DNA of 64,000 nt from Vibrio hannami (GCF_029589055.1 NZ_JARQZP010000007.1:2046001-2110000); one strand, 5' to 3'; positions 7,838-17,650 are shown, counted from the first letter of the stretch. Notes: generated by a model not told the origin, from the sequence alone. Numbers and translations: made by a program.

Positions 7838-8794
7838 CTAATCCACATTCTTCACTTGAAGCTCTCGCGGAACCTCAAAGAACATGTTTTCTTCTCGCCC
7901 AGTTAGCTCTTCAACATCTGAAGCGCCAAGCTCTTTCACTCGAGCAATGATTTGATTTACCAACTCTTCGGGAGCTGATGCACCTGCTGTTACGCCGATT
8001 TTAGTTTTTCCATCAAACCACTCAGGGGAAATATCTTCAGGGCAATCTGTCAAATAACCAGGTGTACCCAGCTTTTCCGCCAACTCTTTAAGACGAGTAG
8101 AGTTCGAAGAGTTTTTAGAGCCAACTACGATAACCACATCCACGTCATCAGCCAACTCTCTGACCGCATCCTGTCGGTTCTGAGTCGCATAGCAGATATC
8201 ATCCTTTCTTGGTCCCTGAATCTCAGGGAAAACTTCACGTAGCTTATCGATAACGTCTGCAGTTTCATCAACAGATAGGGTCGTCTGACTTACATAGTGC
8301 AGATTAGAAGGATCTTTAACCGTTAGCTTCTCAACATCCTCTGGTTTTTCTACCAGATACATACCACCTTCAGCGCTATCATACTGTCCCATGGTGCCTT
8401 CAACCTCAGGGTGACCAGCATGCCCAATCAATACCACTTCCATATGCTTACGGCTTGCTCTCGCTACTTCCATATGCACCTTGGTTACAAGAGGGCACGT
8501 TGCATCAAATACCGTCAGAGAGCGGGATTTTGCTTCTTTACGAACAGCCTGAGAAACTCCATGTGCGGAGAAGATAACGATATTGTCATCCGGCACTTCA
8601 TTCAGCTCTTCAACAAATATTGCGCCGCGCTGCTTTAATCCTTCAACAACAAATCGATTGTGAACCACTTCATGACGAACATATATTGGTGGCTCATACA
8701 TCTCCAGAGCTCGCTCTACAATGCTTATGGCTCTGTCTACACCAGCGCAAAAACCTCTCGGATTGGCCAGTAATATCTTTTTATTTTCACTCAT
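7838..8794 (-). CDS. ispH: 4-hydroxy-3-methylbut-2-enyl diphosphate reductase IspH
   Basis: Last enzyme of the MEP isoprenoid pathway, an Fe-S reductase giving IPP and DMAPP. 318 aa, full length. The three cluster cysteines are in GFCAGVDRA, DATCPLV and DDICYATQNRQ; the catalytic Glu region is GHPEVEGTMGQ, with conserved His in VRHEVVHN and FSAHGVS. It is the last gene of the ribF-ileS-lspA-fkpB-ispH transcription unit (minus strand), 38 nt after fkpB. Confidence 0.96.
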   Translation of the reverse strand: MSENKKILLANPRGFCAGVDRAISIVERALEMYEPPIYVRHEVVHNRFVVEGLKQRGAIFVEELNEVPDDNIVIFSAHGVSQAVRKEAKSRSLTVFDATCPLVTKVHMEVARASRKHMEVVLIGHAGHPEVEGTMGQYDSAEGGMYLVEKPEDVEKLTVKDPSNLHYVSQTTLSVDETADVIDKLREVFPEIQGPRKDDICYATQNRQDAVRELADDVDVVIVVGSKNSSNSTRLKELAEKLGTPGYLTDCPEDISPEWFDGKTKIGVTAGASAPEELVNQIIARVKELGASDVEELTGREENMFFEVPRELQVKNVD

Positions 8795-8832
8795 CTTATT
8801 GCTCTATGTAGCCCAATGCTTCTGCTGAAGTG

Positions 8833-9264
8833 TTATTCAACAGACAATATTTCCACGTCAAAGGTGACATCCTGACCTGCCAGCGGATGATTAAAATCAA
8901 CAGTTACCGAGTCACCCTGAATTTCTTTGATAATGCCGGGAATTTCCATACCGTCAGGACCTCTGAAAGCCATAATGGTACCAACCTCAACGGCGGTATC
9001 ACCGACAAACTTTGCTCTATCCATATGATGAATATTATCAGGGTTAGGAAGCCCAAACGCATCCTCAGCTTTTAGTTCAACACTACTTTTATCCCCAGCG
9101 ACTAACCCTAACAGATGGCTTTCGAAGTTATCACTTAAACTGCCATCACCAATGATCAACTTAGCAGGCTTACCCATTGCATGAGTACTATCTGCGATAG
9201 AGCCATCTTTTAACTTAATCGAAAAATGCAGGGTTACTGCTGAATCATTTTTTATTGTTGTCAC
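8833..9264 (-). CDS. fkpB: FKBP-type peptidyl-prolyl isomerase FkpB (SlpA family)
   Basis: 143-aa cytoplasmic prolyl isomerase and probable chaperone. The FKBP core is split by an IF (chaperone) insertion, as in SlpA: VTLHFSIKLKDGSIADST..., then AEDAFGLPNPDNIHHMDRAKF, and the closing FDVEILSV strand. The start is a GTG (9264) preceded by AAGGAAG at 5-nt spacing; no in-frame ATG fits better. It sits between lspA and ispH as in other gammaproteobacteria. The hairpin at 9319-9348 just upstream may tune its expression relative to lspA. Confidence 0.93.
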   Translation of the reverse strand: MTTIKNDSAVTLHFSIKLKDGSIADSTHAMGKPAKLIIGDGSLSDNFESHLLGLVAGDKSSVELKAEDAFGLPNPDNIHHMDRAKFVGDTAVEVGTIMAFRGPDGMEIPGIIKEIQGDSVTVDFNHPLAGQDVTFDVEILSVE

Positions 9265-9318
9265 GTTATCTTCCTTGGGCGTTATTGTAATAATCAGTCA
9301 GTAGCTCTTTATAGACAA

Positions 9319-9348
9319 AAGCGCCATCGGAATCAACCGACAGCGCTT
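9319..9348 (-). terminator. Hairpin between lspA and fkpB (possible attenuator)
   Basis: AAGCGC..CGG-AATCAA-CCG..GCGCTT: two stacked stems (6 bp and 3 bp) around a 3x3 internal loop. On the minus strand it is followed by TTTTG, a short U run. It lies inside the operon, so it would be partial termination, mRNA processing or protection; I cannot tell which. Confidence 0.4.
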
Positions 9349-9371
9349 AAGGATATTAGGTAAAGTTGCTA

Positions 9372-9875
9372 TTAGTCTGCTTTGCTATCTTTGCGGAAAC
9401 TATCGAGAATAATCATTGCTGCACCTATGCAAATAGTACTATCGGCAAGGTTGAATGCTGGCCAGTGATAAGTTCCCCAGAAGAAGTCCAGGTAATCGAC
9501 AACATATCCATGAACGATGCGGTCAAACACATTACCGATTGCACCACCAATGATAAAGGCGTAAGCAACGTTGTTCCATTTGTCTTTCGCAGGTAGTTTG
9601 CTCATCCAGAATGTCAGCATGCCACAAACGATAAAAGCGATCGCGGTAAAGAACCAACGTTGCCATCCGGCCTGATCACTCAGGAAGCTAAATGCAGCCC
9701 CATGGTTATGGACATATAAAAGGTTGAAGAAAGGCAAGATCTCAATACGATTCGCCCAGCCATAACCCATATTGCCCATAACAATGAACTTAATGCCGAT
9801 ATCCAGAACAAAGATCAGAGCCGCCAGCCACAGCCAGCGAACTCCAGACTCTTTTAGAGATAGTGAGTTGCTCAT
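9372..9875 (-). CDS. lspA: Lipoprotein signal peptidase LspA
   Basis: Inner-membrane aspartic peptidase (signal peptidase II) that cleaves prolipoproteins after lipidation by Lgt. 167 aa with four hydrophobic helices. The catalytic aspartates are in the conserved blocks GNVFDRIVHGYVVDYLDF and FNLADSTICIGA. The ileS stop lies 6 nt upstream, the usual ileS-lspA coupling. Substrates in this window would include the lipoprotein at 5359. Confidence 0.96.
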   Translation of the reverse strand: MSNSLSLKESGVRWLWLAALIFVLDIGIKFIVMGNMGYGWANRIEILPFFNLLYVHNHGAAFSFLSDQAGWQRWFFTAIAFIVCGMLTFWMSKLPAKDKWNNVAYAFIIGGAIGNVFDRIVHGYVVDYLDFFWGTYHWPAFNLADSTICIGAAMIILDSFRKDSKAD

Positions 9876-9881
9876 ATAAAA

Positions 9882-12712
9882 TTAAGCGAACTTACGTACT
9901 TCACCTTCGCCGTCAACGTTCGATACGCAACGACCACAGATTTTCTCATGGCCTTCAATCGTACCTACATCAGCAACGTGGTGCCAGCAACGGTCACATT
10001 TCTCAGCTTCAGAAGCCTTAACTTCAACAAATAGTCCTTCAAGCTCAGTTGCCTGTGCAGCATCTGATTTCTCGCTAACAGGTTTAACTTCCGCTTTAGA
10101 AGTCAGAAGCACGAAACGAAGCTCATCTTCCAGCTTGTTCAGTTTAACCGCCAGAGCATCATCAACATATAGCGTTACTTCTGCCTGAAGTGCTCCACCA
10201 ATCACTTTTTCGTTACGTGCCGCTTCAAGAAGCTTATTCACCTGACCACGGACTTCCTGAACATCGTTCCAGAAATCATTGTTTAGCTCTTCACCTTCAG
10301 CAAGACCAAACAGGCCATCGAACCACTCTTGAGTGAAGACAAACTTCTCACGTTCGCCTGGCATCTGGTTCCAGATTTCGTCAGCTGTGAACGACATGAT
10401 TGGTGCCATCCAGCGAACCAGAGCTTCAACGATGTAGTAAAGAGCCGTCTGACAGCTGCGTTGAGCATGTCCACCAAGTTTAGCGGTGTACTGACGGTCT
10501 TTGATAACGTCAAGGTAGAAAGAGCCCATCTCGATAGAACAGAACTGCATCAGACGCTGTGTAACCGCGTGAGTATTGTACTCTTCGTATGCTTTAATGA
10601 TCTCTTCCTGAGCGGCAAGTGCACGACCAACAGCCCAGCGATCCAGAGCAACCATTTCTTCTGCTGGAACAATATCAGTTTCAGGGTTAAAACCACTTAG
10701 GTTGGCAAGGAAGAAACGCGCTGTGTTACGGATACGACGGTACGCATCGGCACTACGCTTCAGGATCTCATCAGATACCGCAACTTCACCAGTGTAGTCC
10801 GTAGAAGAAACCCATAGACGAAGAATATCTGCACCCAGCTTGTTAGTTACATCTTTAGGTGCAACTACGTTACCGATAGACTTAGACATCTTACGACCGT
10901 GTCCATCAACAACAAATCCGTGAGTAAGCACTTGCTTGTATGGTGCTTCACCCTTCATTGCGATAGAAGAGATCAGTGAAGACTGGAACCAACCACGGTG
11001 CTGGTCAGAACCTTCAAGGTACATATCAGCACATGCACCGTTAAACTCTTCACGGTTATCAACAACTGCGTAGTGAGTTACACCAGAGTCAAACCATACG
11101 TCTAACGTATCCAGAACTTTTTCGTAGTTCTGTGCATCAGCTTCACCCATTAGCTCAGCAGGATCGACATCCCACCATGCCTGAATACCTTTTTCTTCCA
11201 CCAGCTTAGCCACTTTTTCGATAAGCGCAGGAGAATCAGGATGCAGTTCAGATGTTTCTTTATGTACAAACAGAGCGATTGGCACACCCCACGTACGTTG
11301 ACGAGAGATACACCACTCAGGGCGACCTTCAATCATACCTTCAATTCGGCTCTGACCCCAATCAGGCATCCACTCAACACCCTTGATAGCTTCAAGTGCT
11401 TTGTTACGCAGACCGGCCTGATCCATTGAGACAAACCACTGAGGTGTCGCACGGAAAATAATAGGAGTCTTGTGACGCCAGCAGTGCGGGTAGCTGTGCT
11501 CGTAAGCGTGGTGATGAAGTAGAGCGCCACGCTCTTTAAGTACTTCAAGAACAGAGTCATTCGCTTTAAATACGTGCTGACCAGCAAACAGCTCTGTATC
11601 CGGAAGGAATACACCGTTTGAACCAACTGGGTTAGCTACTTCAAGGTCATATTGCTGACCTACCGCGAAGTCTTCCTGGCCATGGCCTGGTGCTGTATGA
11701 ACCACACCAGTACCAGAATCAGTAGTAACGTGGTCACCAAGTATAGCTGGTACGTCGAAATCGTAAAACGGGTGGTTAAAGCGAACCAGCTCCAGATCGG
11801 AACCTTTACAGAAACCAAGGTTGTGATAGTGCTCGATACCAGCACGATCCATCACATCTTTTTCAAGCTCAGAGGCAACAATCAGACGCTGTTTACTATC
11901 GCCTTCAACCTGAATCATTACATATTCAAGATCAGCACGAACAGCTACTGCGCGGTTTGCAGGTAGAGTCCACGGTGTTGTTGTCCAGATAACAATTGAG
12001 ATATCGCCTTCACCCTGATGTCCATCTGCAAAAGAGAACTTCTCTAGTACCGCAGCTTCATCAGCAGCACCAAATTTCACATCGATAGATGGTGACACTT
12101 TATCTTTATATTCAACTTCAGCTTCAGCCAGTGCTGAACCACAGTCTGTACACCAGTGAACAGGTTTGAAACCTTTAAGAAGGTGGCCTTCATCTGCAAT
12201 TTTGCCCAGCGCACGGATGATGTTTGCTTCTGTAGCGAAGTCCATTGTGCGGTATGGCTTGTCCCACTCACCCAGAATACCAAGACGCTTAAAGCTCTCT
12301 TTCTGGCCTTCTACCTGACCTGCAGCATACTGGCGACATTTTTCGCGGAATTCAGCAGCAGTAACCTTCTGGCCTGGTTTGCCAACTTTTTTTCTACCAT
12401 CAACTCGATAGGAAGACCGTGACAGTCCCAGCCAGGTATATAAGGGGCGTCATAACCTGAAAGTGTTTTGGATTTAATAATAATGTCTTTAAGAATCTTG
12501 TTTAGTGCGTGACCAATGTGAATATCACCGTTGGCGTATGGAGGGCCATCGTGCAATACGAAAGATTTTTTGCCTTTCTTAGCTTTACGGATTTCACCGT
12601 AAAGATCTTCTTTGTACCAACGCTTAAGCATCTCTGGTTCTCTGTTTGCCAGATTACCGCGCATTGGAAACCCTGTTTCAGGTAAGTTCAGGGTATCTTT
12701 ATAGTCAGTCAT
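9882..12712 (-). CDS. ileS: Isoleucyl-tRNA synthetase IleS, interrupted by a 1-nt frameshift
   Basis: Class I aminoacyl-tRNA synthetase, essential. The N-terminal part (12311-12712) carries the HIGH motif PPYANGDIHIGHALNK and reads correctly to IELMVEKK, then goes out of frame. The rest is in another frame and includes TMDFATEANIIRALGK, the editing domain, KMSKS (GRKMSKSIGNVV) and the C-terminal zinc site (CDRCWHH...CGRC). The break is in a run of seven T on the plus strand (12387-12393; A7 in the gene). One extra A gives VEKKVGKPGQKVTAAEF, the family sequence, and a 943-aa protein, the normal length. Since cells need IleS this is most likely a sequencing error. It lies between ribF and lspA as usual. 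Confidence 0.95.
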
Positions 12713-12774
12713 CGATTCTTGATTCCATTATATTGGGCGAAGTTAGACATTACGTTAGTCGATGTAATAGTCGG

Positions 12775-13710
12775 CTAACTCTCTAGCTGCTGCAGCCACA
12801 CCCTCGCTGCCTCAGCATCCAATTCAATTTGTGCTTTAAGTGCTTCTATAGATTCAAAGCGCTTCTCGTCTCTGATTTTTTTGAGCAGAGCGACTTCAAT
12901 CTGTTTGCCGTATAAATCGGCATTAAAATCAAACAAGTGGACTTCAAGCTGCTGTCGCACACCATTTACGGTAGGTCTTTGACCAATATTGGCAACGCCT
13001 CCTACAGGCTTATCGCCAAGGCCATGAACCTGAACGACATAAACACCACACACGGGAGAAACACAACGTTTAAGCGGCACATTAGCAGTAGGGAAACCGA
13101 GTTGTCTACCCAGTTTTCTACCATGGGCCACACGCCCGTTAATGCTATAAGCTCTCCCAAGCATCATTTCTGCATCACCAAGATTATTCTCAGCCAAAGC
13201 CTGACGAATAGCAGTACTACTAACACGTTGTTCCCGCACACAGAAGCTGTTGGTATTCACCACTTCAAAGCCATGCTTTTTTCCAGCTTCTTTAAGCATC
13301 TCAAAGTTTCCGGCTCGCTTTCTGCCAAAACAGAAATCATCACCTACAACCAGAAATTTAACTCCGAGCTTTTCCACCAGAAGCTTTTCAATAAAGTCTT
13401 CAGGAGGCATATCCGCAAACTCATGATTAAAATTAACGCATAGTAAACGATCAATTTTTAACTTACTAAGCTGAACATGCTTATCGCGCAACCTTGTCAG
13501 TCGTGCTGGTGCCTTTTGCTGAACAAACAACTCCATTGGCTGAGGCTCAAAAGTCATTACTACGGAGGGTAAATTGAGCGTTTTTGCCTTTTCAGAAACC
13601 TGAGCAAGCACTTTAAGGTGTCCAAGGTGAACACCGTCAAAATTACCAATCGTTAATACACAGCCTTTATGCTGAGCTTTAATGTTATGAATGCCTCGAA
13701 TCAGTTCCAT
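12775..13710 (-). CDS. ribF: Bifunctional riboflavin kinase / FMN adenylyltransferase RibF
   Basis: Makes FMN and FAD from riboflavin. 311 aa. N-terminal adenylyltransferase domain with the nucleotidyl-transferase motif TIGNFDGVHLGHLKVL (residues 21-36) and VVGDDFCFGRKRAGN; C-terminal kinase domain from about residue 185 with NGRVAHGRKLGRQLGFPTANV and GVANIGQRPTVNG..LEVHLFDF. First gene of the ribF-ileS-lspA-fkpB-ispH unit; no FMN riboswitch is evident in the short upstream gap. Confidence 0.96.
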   Translation of the reverse strand: MELIRGIHNIKAQHKGCVLTIGNFDGVHLGHLKVLAQVSEKAKTLNLPSVVMTFEPQPMELFVQQKAPARLTRLRDKHVQLSKLKIDRLLCVNFNHEFADMPPEDFIEKLLVEKLGVKFLVVGDDFCFGRKRAGNFEMLKEAGKKHGFEVVNTNSFCVREQRVSSTAIRQALAENNLGDAEMMLGRAYSINGRVAHGRKLGRQLGFPTANVPLKRCVSPVCGVYVVQVHGLGDKPVGGVANIGQRPTVNGVRQQLEVHLFDFNADLYGKQIEVALLKKIRDEKRFESIEALKAQIELDAEAARVWLQQLES

Positions 13711-13808
13711 TCGGATCTGCTACCAACTTAGTTATAGTTTTATGTTCAAGTATATGGCTTGTCTGAAACCGACGGATTATATACTAATAGATAGCTTGTG
13801 CCTACCTA

Positions 13809-15368
13809 CTACGTCGCCGCTTTCAAGTGACGAAATCTGACTCCAAGTAAAAGCGCGGTAACGGCATACGTCAATCCACCCAAACCTATCATCAACGCCA
13901 ACATCATAATACGTTCCGTTGTTCCCCAAGCAAGCCATTGACTCATATCATCTAGCTGGGAAAGAATGACTGCCACCATTGCGCCACCTGATATCACTAG
14001 CTTGACTACGAAATATAGTGTCTCTTTAGATATCTTATATACACCGGCAGTATGCAGCCCTCGATATAAAAGCGTCATATTAACCAGAGCAGATAAAGCT
14101 GTGGCCATAGCCAGACCAACATACCCGTAAAAATAAGCAAATATAGCGTTAAACACCATATTAGACACCATCGCTATAATGCCAAATTTCACAGGTGTTT
14201 TTGTATCTTGTCGCGAGTAATACCCAGGTGCTAATACTTTAATTAACATAAAATTAAGCAAGCCAGACGCATAGGCCGTTAGCGACAAAGATGCTTGCTG
14301 AACATCATGAGGTGAAAATTCACCACGCATAAACAGAACCATCAGCATTGGCTTCGCAAGCACCATCAAACCCAGCATTGCAGGCAATCCAAGCAGGAGC
14401 ACCATGCGTACACCCCAATCCATAGTCTGGGCAAATGCTTCGCTATGGTCGTCCACATGTTTACGTGACAATGTAGGAAGAATAACGGTCGCGATTGCGA
14501 TTCCAAAAAGTCCTAACGGGAATTCAAGTAATCGGTCTGAATAATAAAGCCAGCTAATTGAGCCCGTCTGAAGAAAACTTGCGATGAAGGTATCAAATAG
14601 TAGATTGATCTGGCTTACCGACACACCAAACAACGCGGGGATCATCAAAGTACGGATCTTCACAACACCTGGATCGCGCCAGCCCCATTGAGGTTTTACC
14701 AAAACACCTTCTTTTATAAGAAAAGGAATCTGGAATAGAAACTGAACCATCCCTCCTAAAAAAACACCAATGGCTAACCCGATCTCCGGTTGTGCTAAGT
14801 TTGGAGCTATAAACAACGCAGAAGCAATAATCATCACATTAAGAAAAACTGGCGTAAACGAAGATACGGCAAATTTTCCTAATGTATTTAAGACCGAACC
14901 GGATAACGCAACAAAGGTAATAAACCAGAGGTACGGAAAGGTGATTTTGAGCATCATACTCGCCAACTCAAATTTATGAGCTGATGGGCCACCATTAAGC
15001 CAATCAATGAACCACCCCGCCCCAAAGAGCGCAGTGACTACACCCGAACCTAGTACGCCAAAGAGCGTTACTATGGTCACTAAAACTCCCAGCGTTCCTG
15101 AAACTTTCGCGATCAACTGCCGCGTTTTTTCCTTATCACCACTCGCCTGATACTCTGTAAGAACTGGCACAAAAGCCTGGGAAAACGCCCCCTCAGCAAA
15201 TAGTCGCCTTAAAAAGTTAGGTATTTTGTTCGCAAAAAAGAAAACATCTGCACTCGCTCCTGCCCCCATTAAATTGGCGACAACAACATCCCGAACCAGG
15301 CCAAGCACACGAGAAACCAGCGTCATGGTACTTACAACCAAGCCTGACTTAAGAAGTCTTTTACTCAC
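13809..15368 (-). CDS. murJ: Lipid II flippase MurJ (MviN)
   Basis: Inner-membrane MOP-superfamily flippase that exports lipid II for peptidoglycan synthesis. 519 aa with about 14 hydrophobic segments. The N-terminal signature GLVRDVVVANLMGAGASADVFFFANKIPNFLRRLFAEGAFSQAFVP is intact, including Arg residues of the central cavity. The start is a GTG at 15368 (GTGAGTAAAAGA). It is divergent from rpsT and upstream of ribF, the standard gammaproteobacterial arrangement. Confidence 0.95.
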   Translation of the reverse strand: MSKRLLKSGLVVSTMTLVSRVLGLVRDVVVANLMGAGASADVFFFANKIPNFLRRLFAEGAFSQAFVPVLTEYQASGDKEKTRQLIAKVSGTLGVLVTIVTLFGVLGSGVVTALFGAGWFIDWLNGGPSAHKFELASMMLKITFPYLWFITFVALSGSVLNTLGKFAVSSFTPVFLNVMIIASALFIAPNLAQPEIGLAIGVFLGGMVQFLFQIPFLIKEGVLVKPQWGWRDPGVVKIRTLMIPALFGVSVSQINLLFDTFIASFLQTGSISWLYYSDRLLEFPLGLFGIAIATVILPTLSRKHVDDHSEAFAQTMDWGVRMVLLLGLPAMLGLMVLAKPMLMVLFMRGEFSPHDVQQASLSLTAYASGLLNFMLIKVLAPGYYSRQDTKTPVKFGIIAMVSNMVFNAIFAYFYGYVGLAMATALSALVNMTLLYRGLHTAGVYKISKETLYFVVKLVISGGAMVAVILSQLDDMSQWLAWGTTERIMMLALMIGLGGLTYAVTALLLGVRFRHLKAAT

Positions 15369-15527
15369 GTAAACCTCGAATTATCACTACCAAAAAAACT
15401 GGCCGCATTAGGGTCCAGAATTAATAGCATTGGTATAAAAATACTGTTAGAATCCCCGCCATCTTAACCGCGTTAACCAAACTAATCCAAAATTTGTGTG
15501 GATTAGACCGGTTTTTGCACAAATCAT

Positions 15528-15556
15528 TTGACATTCAGGCGATAAAGAGGCATATT
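15528..15556 (+). promoter_or_regulatory. Probable sigma-70 promoter of rpsT
   Basis: TTGACA (15528-15533), 17-bp spacer, CATATT (15551-15556). It lies about 50 bp before the rpsT start codon. The -35 is consensus and the -10 is weak. Confidence 0.5.
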
Positions 15557-15604
15557 CCTCCGCCTTAAATTGTCACCGAACTAAAGTTTTTGGGAGTTAG
15601 ACCC

Positions 15605-15865
15605 TTGGCAAACAGTAAATCTGCTAAGAAGCGCGCTATCCAGGCTGAGAAACGTCGCCAGCACAACGCTAGCCGTCGTTCTATGATGCGCACTTACATG
15701 AAGAAAACAGTCGCTGCTATTGAAGCTGGCGATAAAGAAGCTGCAACTGCTGCATTCGCTGCAGTTACACCAATCCTAGACCGTATGGCAACTAAAGGCC
15801 TTATTCACAAGAATAAAGCTGCACGTCATAAGTCTCGCTTCGCTGCTGCTATCAAAGCTCTATAA
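15605..15865 (+). CDS. rpsT: 30S ribosomal protein S20
   Basis: 86-aa basic protein of the small subunit body that binds 16S rRNA. Mature sequence begins ANSKSAKKRAIQAEKRRQHN, typical S20. The start is a TTG at 15605, 9 nt after GGGAG; the frame extends to an ATG at 15590, but those residues (MGVRP) are not S20-like. E. coli rpsT also starts with UUG, which there limits expression and allows autoregulation. Codon use is biased as for other ribosomal proteins. Ended by a strong bidirectional terminator. Confidence 0.97.
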   Translation: MANSKSAKKRAIQAEKRRQHNASRRSMMRTYMKKTVAAIEAGDKEAATAAFAAVTPILDRMATKGLIHKNKAARHKSRFAAAIKAL

Positions 15866-15886
15866 TTCGAGTTTGATGCAAGCAAG

Positions 15887-15913
15887 AAAAAACCGGCAAC
15901 TGCCGGTTTTTTT
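15887..15913. terminator. Bidirectional terminator rpsT / hlyU
   Basis: Stem AACCGGCA (15891-15898) / TGCCGGTT (15901-15908) with an AC loop; T run to 15913 on the plus strand and A run (15887-15892) giving U on the minus strand. Confidence 0.88.
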
Positions 15914-15946
15914 ATATCTACAATTTAGTAATTCTTTGATTCAGAC

Positions 15947-16243
15947 TTAAGCAGCACAGTAAAGCTTGTGAAGTAAGTGAATCATCTCTTTTACTTCTGT
16001 GCTATTGAGTGAGTAATAAACGGTTTGAGCTTCTTTGCGCGTAGCAACTAAACCATCCCTTCTAAGCCAAGCTAGGTGCTGTGATAACGCAGACTGACTC
16101 AAGCTTAGCTTCTGACATAACTCACCTACAGAAAGCTCGGTATCATGCAGGATACACAAAATCTGTAATCGTCTTTCGTTAGCCATAGCTTTTAATAAAG
16201 CAACGGCTTTTGGCGAATTCTTTTCCATATCCTGTAAGTTCAT
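15947..16243 (-). CDS. hlyU: HlyU, ArsR-family winged-helix transcriptional regulator
   Basis: 98-aa dimeric winged-helix protein that in pathogenic vibrios activates haemolysin and RTX toxin genes by displacing H-NS. The sequence MNLQDMEKNSPKAVALLKAMANERRLQILC...LSVGELCQKLSLSQSALSQHLAWLRRDGLVATRKEAQTVYYSL matches V. cholerae HlyU nearly throughout. The recognition helix is SQSALSQHLAWLR. It lacks the metal-binding motif of true ArsR. Cysteines sit in ILCIL (about 30), GELC (43) and near the C-terminus (LYCAA); V. cholerae HlyU is reported to be redox-sensitive. No toxin gene is in the window. Converges on rpsT. Confidence 0.88.
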   Translation of the reverse strand: MNLQDMEKNSPKAVALLKAMANERRLQILCILHDTELSVGELCQKLSLSQSALSQHLAWLRRDGLVATRKEAQTVYYSLNSTEVKEMIHLLHKLYCAA

Positions 16244-16379
16244 TAATTTTTCTCCACTTCAGTACATCACAGAGATGCGGTTAAGACGCTTTTTCAACTC
16301 TTCCCGCAGTGACTCTATCAGGATTAACAAAATTAAAGATCTAGAGATATTAATACAATACACAAATAGATTAAAGTAA

Positions 16380-17270
16380 TTAGTCAAATAGTTGGCTAAA
16401 ATCAGCTTCACATACACTTTTTACTGCCGGATGCTGAATCATTCTCTCCGCGAATATGACGTAATACTCTTCTTTTAATTCGGATACACCATCTATTTGC
16501 TTTAATGGCATTCCATCACTCAATTCGTCCATATATAAAGTTGGTGCGAGAAAAATTACATCCTGGTTATATCGGGCAAAAGCTTTCATCAATGCAACAT
16601 CATCAAATTCTCCCAAAATATTGGGTTGAATCCCCTGCTGTTCAAACCATTGGGTGACTTTACGTCCCATAGACGTTCTGCTGCCCGGTATAAGAAGTTT
16701 CTTGCCCTCTAAAACTTCAAGCGAAGACTTCATGTTTATCTCGCTGTAGGTATAAAAGCTCAGGCTACACTCACCTAACTTCTTACTGTATAACCCCGGG
16801 CTTTTACCCGAATCAACCGGGCAATCGGAAAGAATCATATCTAATTTATGTTGAGAGAGCTGATCAAGTAGCATTTCGTGAGTCGACTCGAAACACCGTA
16901 GGTGAATACTTTTGTCATCAGGAACTGTGGTCATCAACACTTTACTCACTAAGCGTTTTGACAAAGCATCGGCAACTCCCACATCAAACAACACATTCGA
17001 GCGTTGGCTGTAATTGACGATATCTAACATCTCATAGCTAAGACCAAACATTCGATCAGCATACTTATATATAAGCTGTCCCAATTCAGTTGGCTCTACG
17101 CTTCTGCCATTTCGCTTGGTTAACTTGCCATCAACCCTTTCCTCAAGAGCTTTAATCTGTGCTGTTACTGTTTGCGGCGTTAAGAACAACGCATCAGCGG
17201 CTTTAGTAATGGAGCCTTGTTTGCAAACCATCCAGAAATAATAAAGGTGATTGTAATTTAGATGAGACAT
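16380..17270 (-). CDS. nhaR: NhaR-like LysR-family transcriptional activator
   Basis: 296-aa LysR-type regulator. N-terminal HTH: MSHLNYNHLYYFWMVCKQGSITKAADALFLTPQTVTAQIKALEE is the NhaR type (LNYNHLYYFWMV). In E. coli NhaR senses Na+ and activates nhaA and the pga adhesin operon. Here nhaA is not adjacent; the divergent neighbour is the Na/Pi transporter gene, a sodium-linked target worth considering. The effector domain (about 90-296) is complete. Confidence 0.87.
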   Translation of the reverse strand: MSHLNYNHLYYFWMVCKQGSITKAADALFLTPQTVTAQIKALEERVDGKLTKRNGRSVEPTELGQLIYKYADRMFGLSYEMLDIVNYSQRSNVLFDVGVADALSKRLVSKVLMTTVPDDKSIHLRCFESTHEMLLDQLSQHKLDMILSDCPVDSGKSPGLYSKKLGECSLSFYTYSEINMKSSLEVLEGKKLLIPGSRTSMGRKVTQWFEQQGIQPNILGEFDDVALMKAFARYNQDVIFLAPTLYMDELSDGMPLKQIDGVSELKEEYYVIFAERMIQHPAVKSVCEADFSQLFD

Positions 17271-17650
17271 ACCTTGTACCGAGATTACTGTTTTCAGTCA
17301 TCTTATCCCATCATATTAACAAAGCTCAATAGTTCGATAATTACGAAACATTAACCATAAAACCATTAAAACAACCCGTATATACAAGCTATATATGACA
17401 TATTTATGATCAAATTTTTGCTATATTTTTTATGAAACACCACTTTTCAACAAACTTACAGACAAGATTAACTTCTTATATATCATAACGTTAACCAATG
17501 AGGGCTTGCAGGAAAACGATTGCATGTGGTACAAACCGCACACCTAAAGCTTTTATAAAACTGTAATATTAGTGAAATATTCCTTCACTAGTATCGCGAG
17601 CAGATTAATCAACCGACCAAATTTTTGTAGAAAGGTCCCGGAGAATTACG
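17271..17650. other. AT-rich nhaR-nptA intergenic region
   Basis: 380 bp, very AT-rich (17380-17500 has runs such as TATATATGACATATT), a likely H-NS-type target. Two small elements are visible. A LacI/PurR-like palindrome AGGAAAACGATTGCAT lies at 17510-17525, with one mismatch to ANGCAANCGNTTNCNT. An inverted repeat TAGTGAA-N7-TTCACTA lies at 17570-17590. Neither can be assigned. No gene seen. Confidence 0.4.

Noticed and set aside
7753..7950. 65-aa open frame on the plus strand
   Set aside because: It starts inside a palindromic repeat and runs antisense into the 3' end of ispH; no ribosome site and no family likeness.
10329..11966. Several 60-120 aa open frames antisense to ileS
   Set aside because: Typical shadows of a long gene with regular codon use; no ribosome sites, and they overlap conserved synthetase motifs.
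9882..12245. Separate short IleS paralogue starting at MDFATEAN
   Set aside because: It lacks the HIGH motif, and the missing part lies directly upstream in another frame; one gene with a 1-nt break explains both pieces.
17555..17580. Pho box upstream of nptA
   Set aside because: CTGTAATATTAGTGAAAT resembles the first half (CTGTCAT) but the second half matches poorly; more likely part of the TAGTGAA/TTCACTA inverted repeat.
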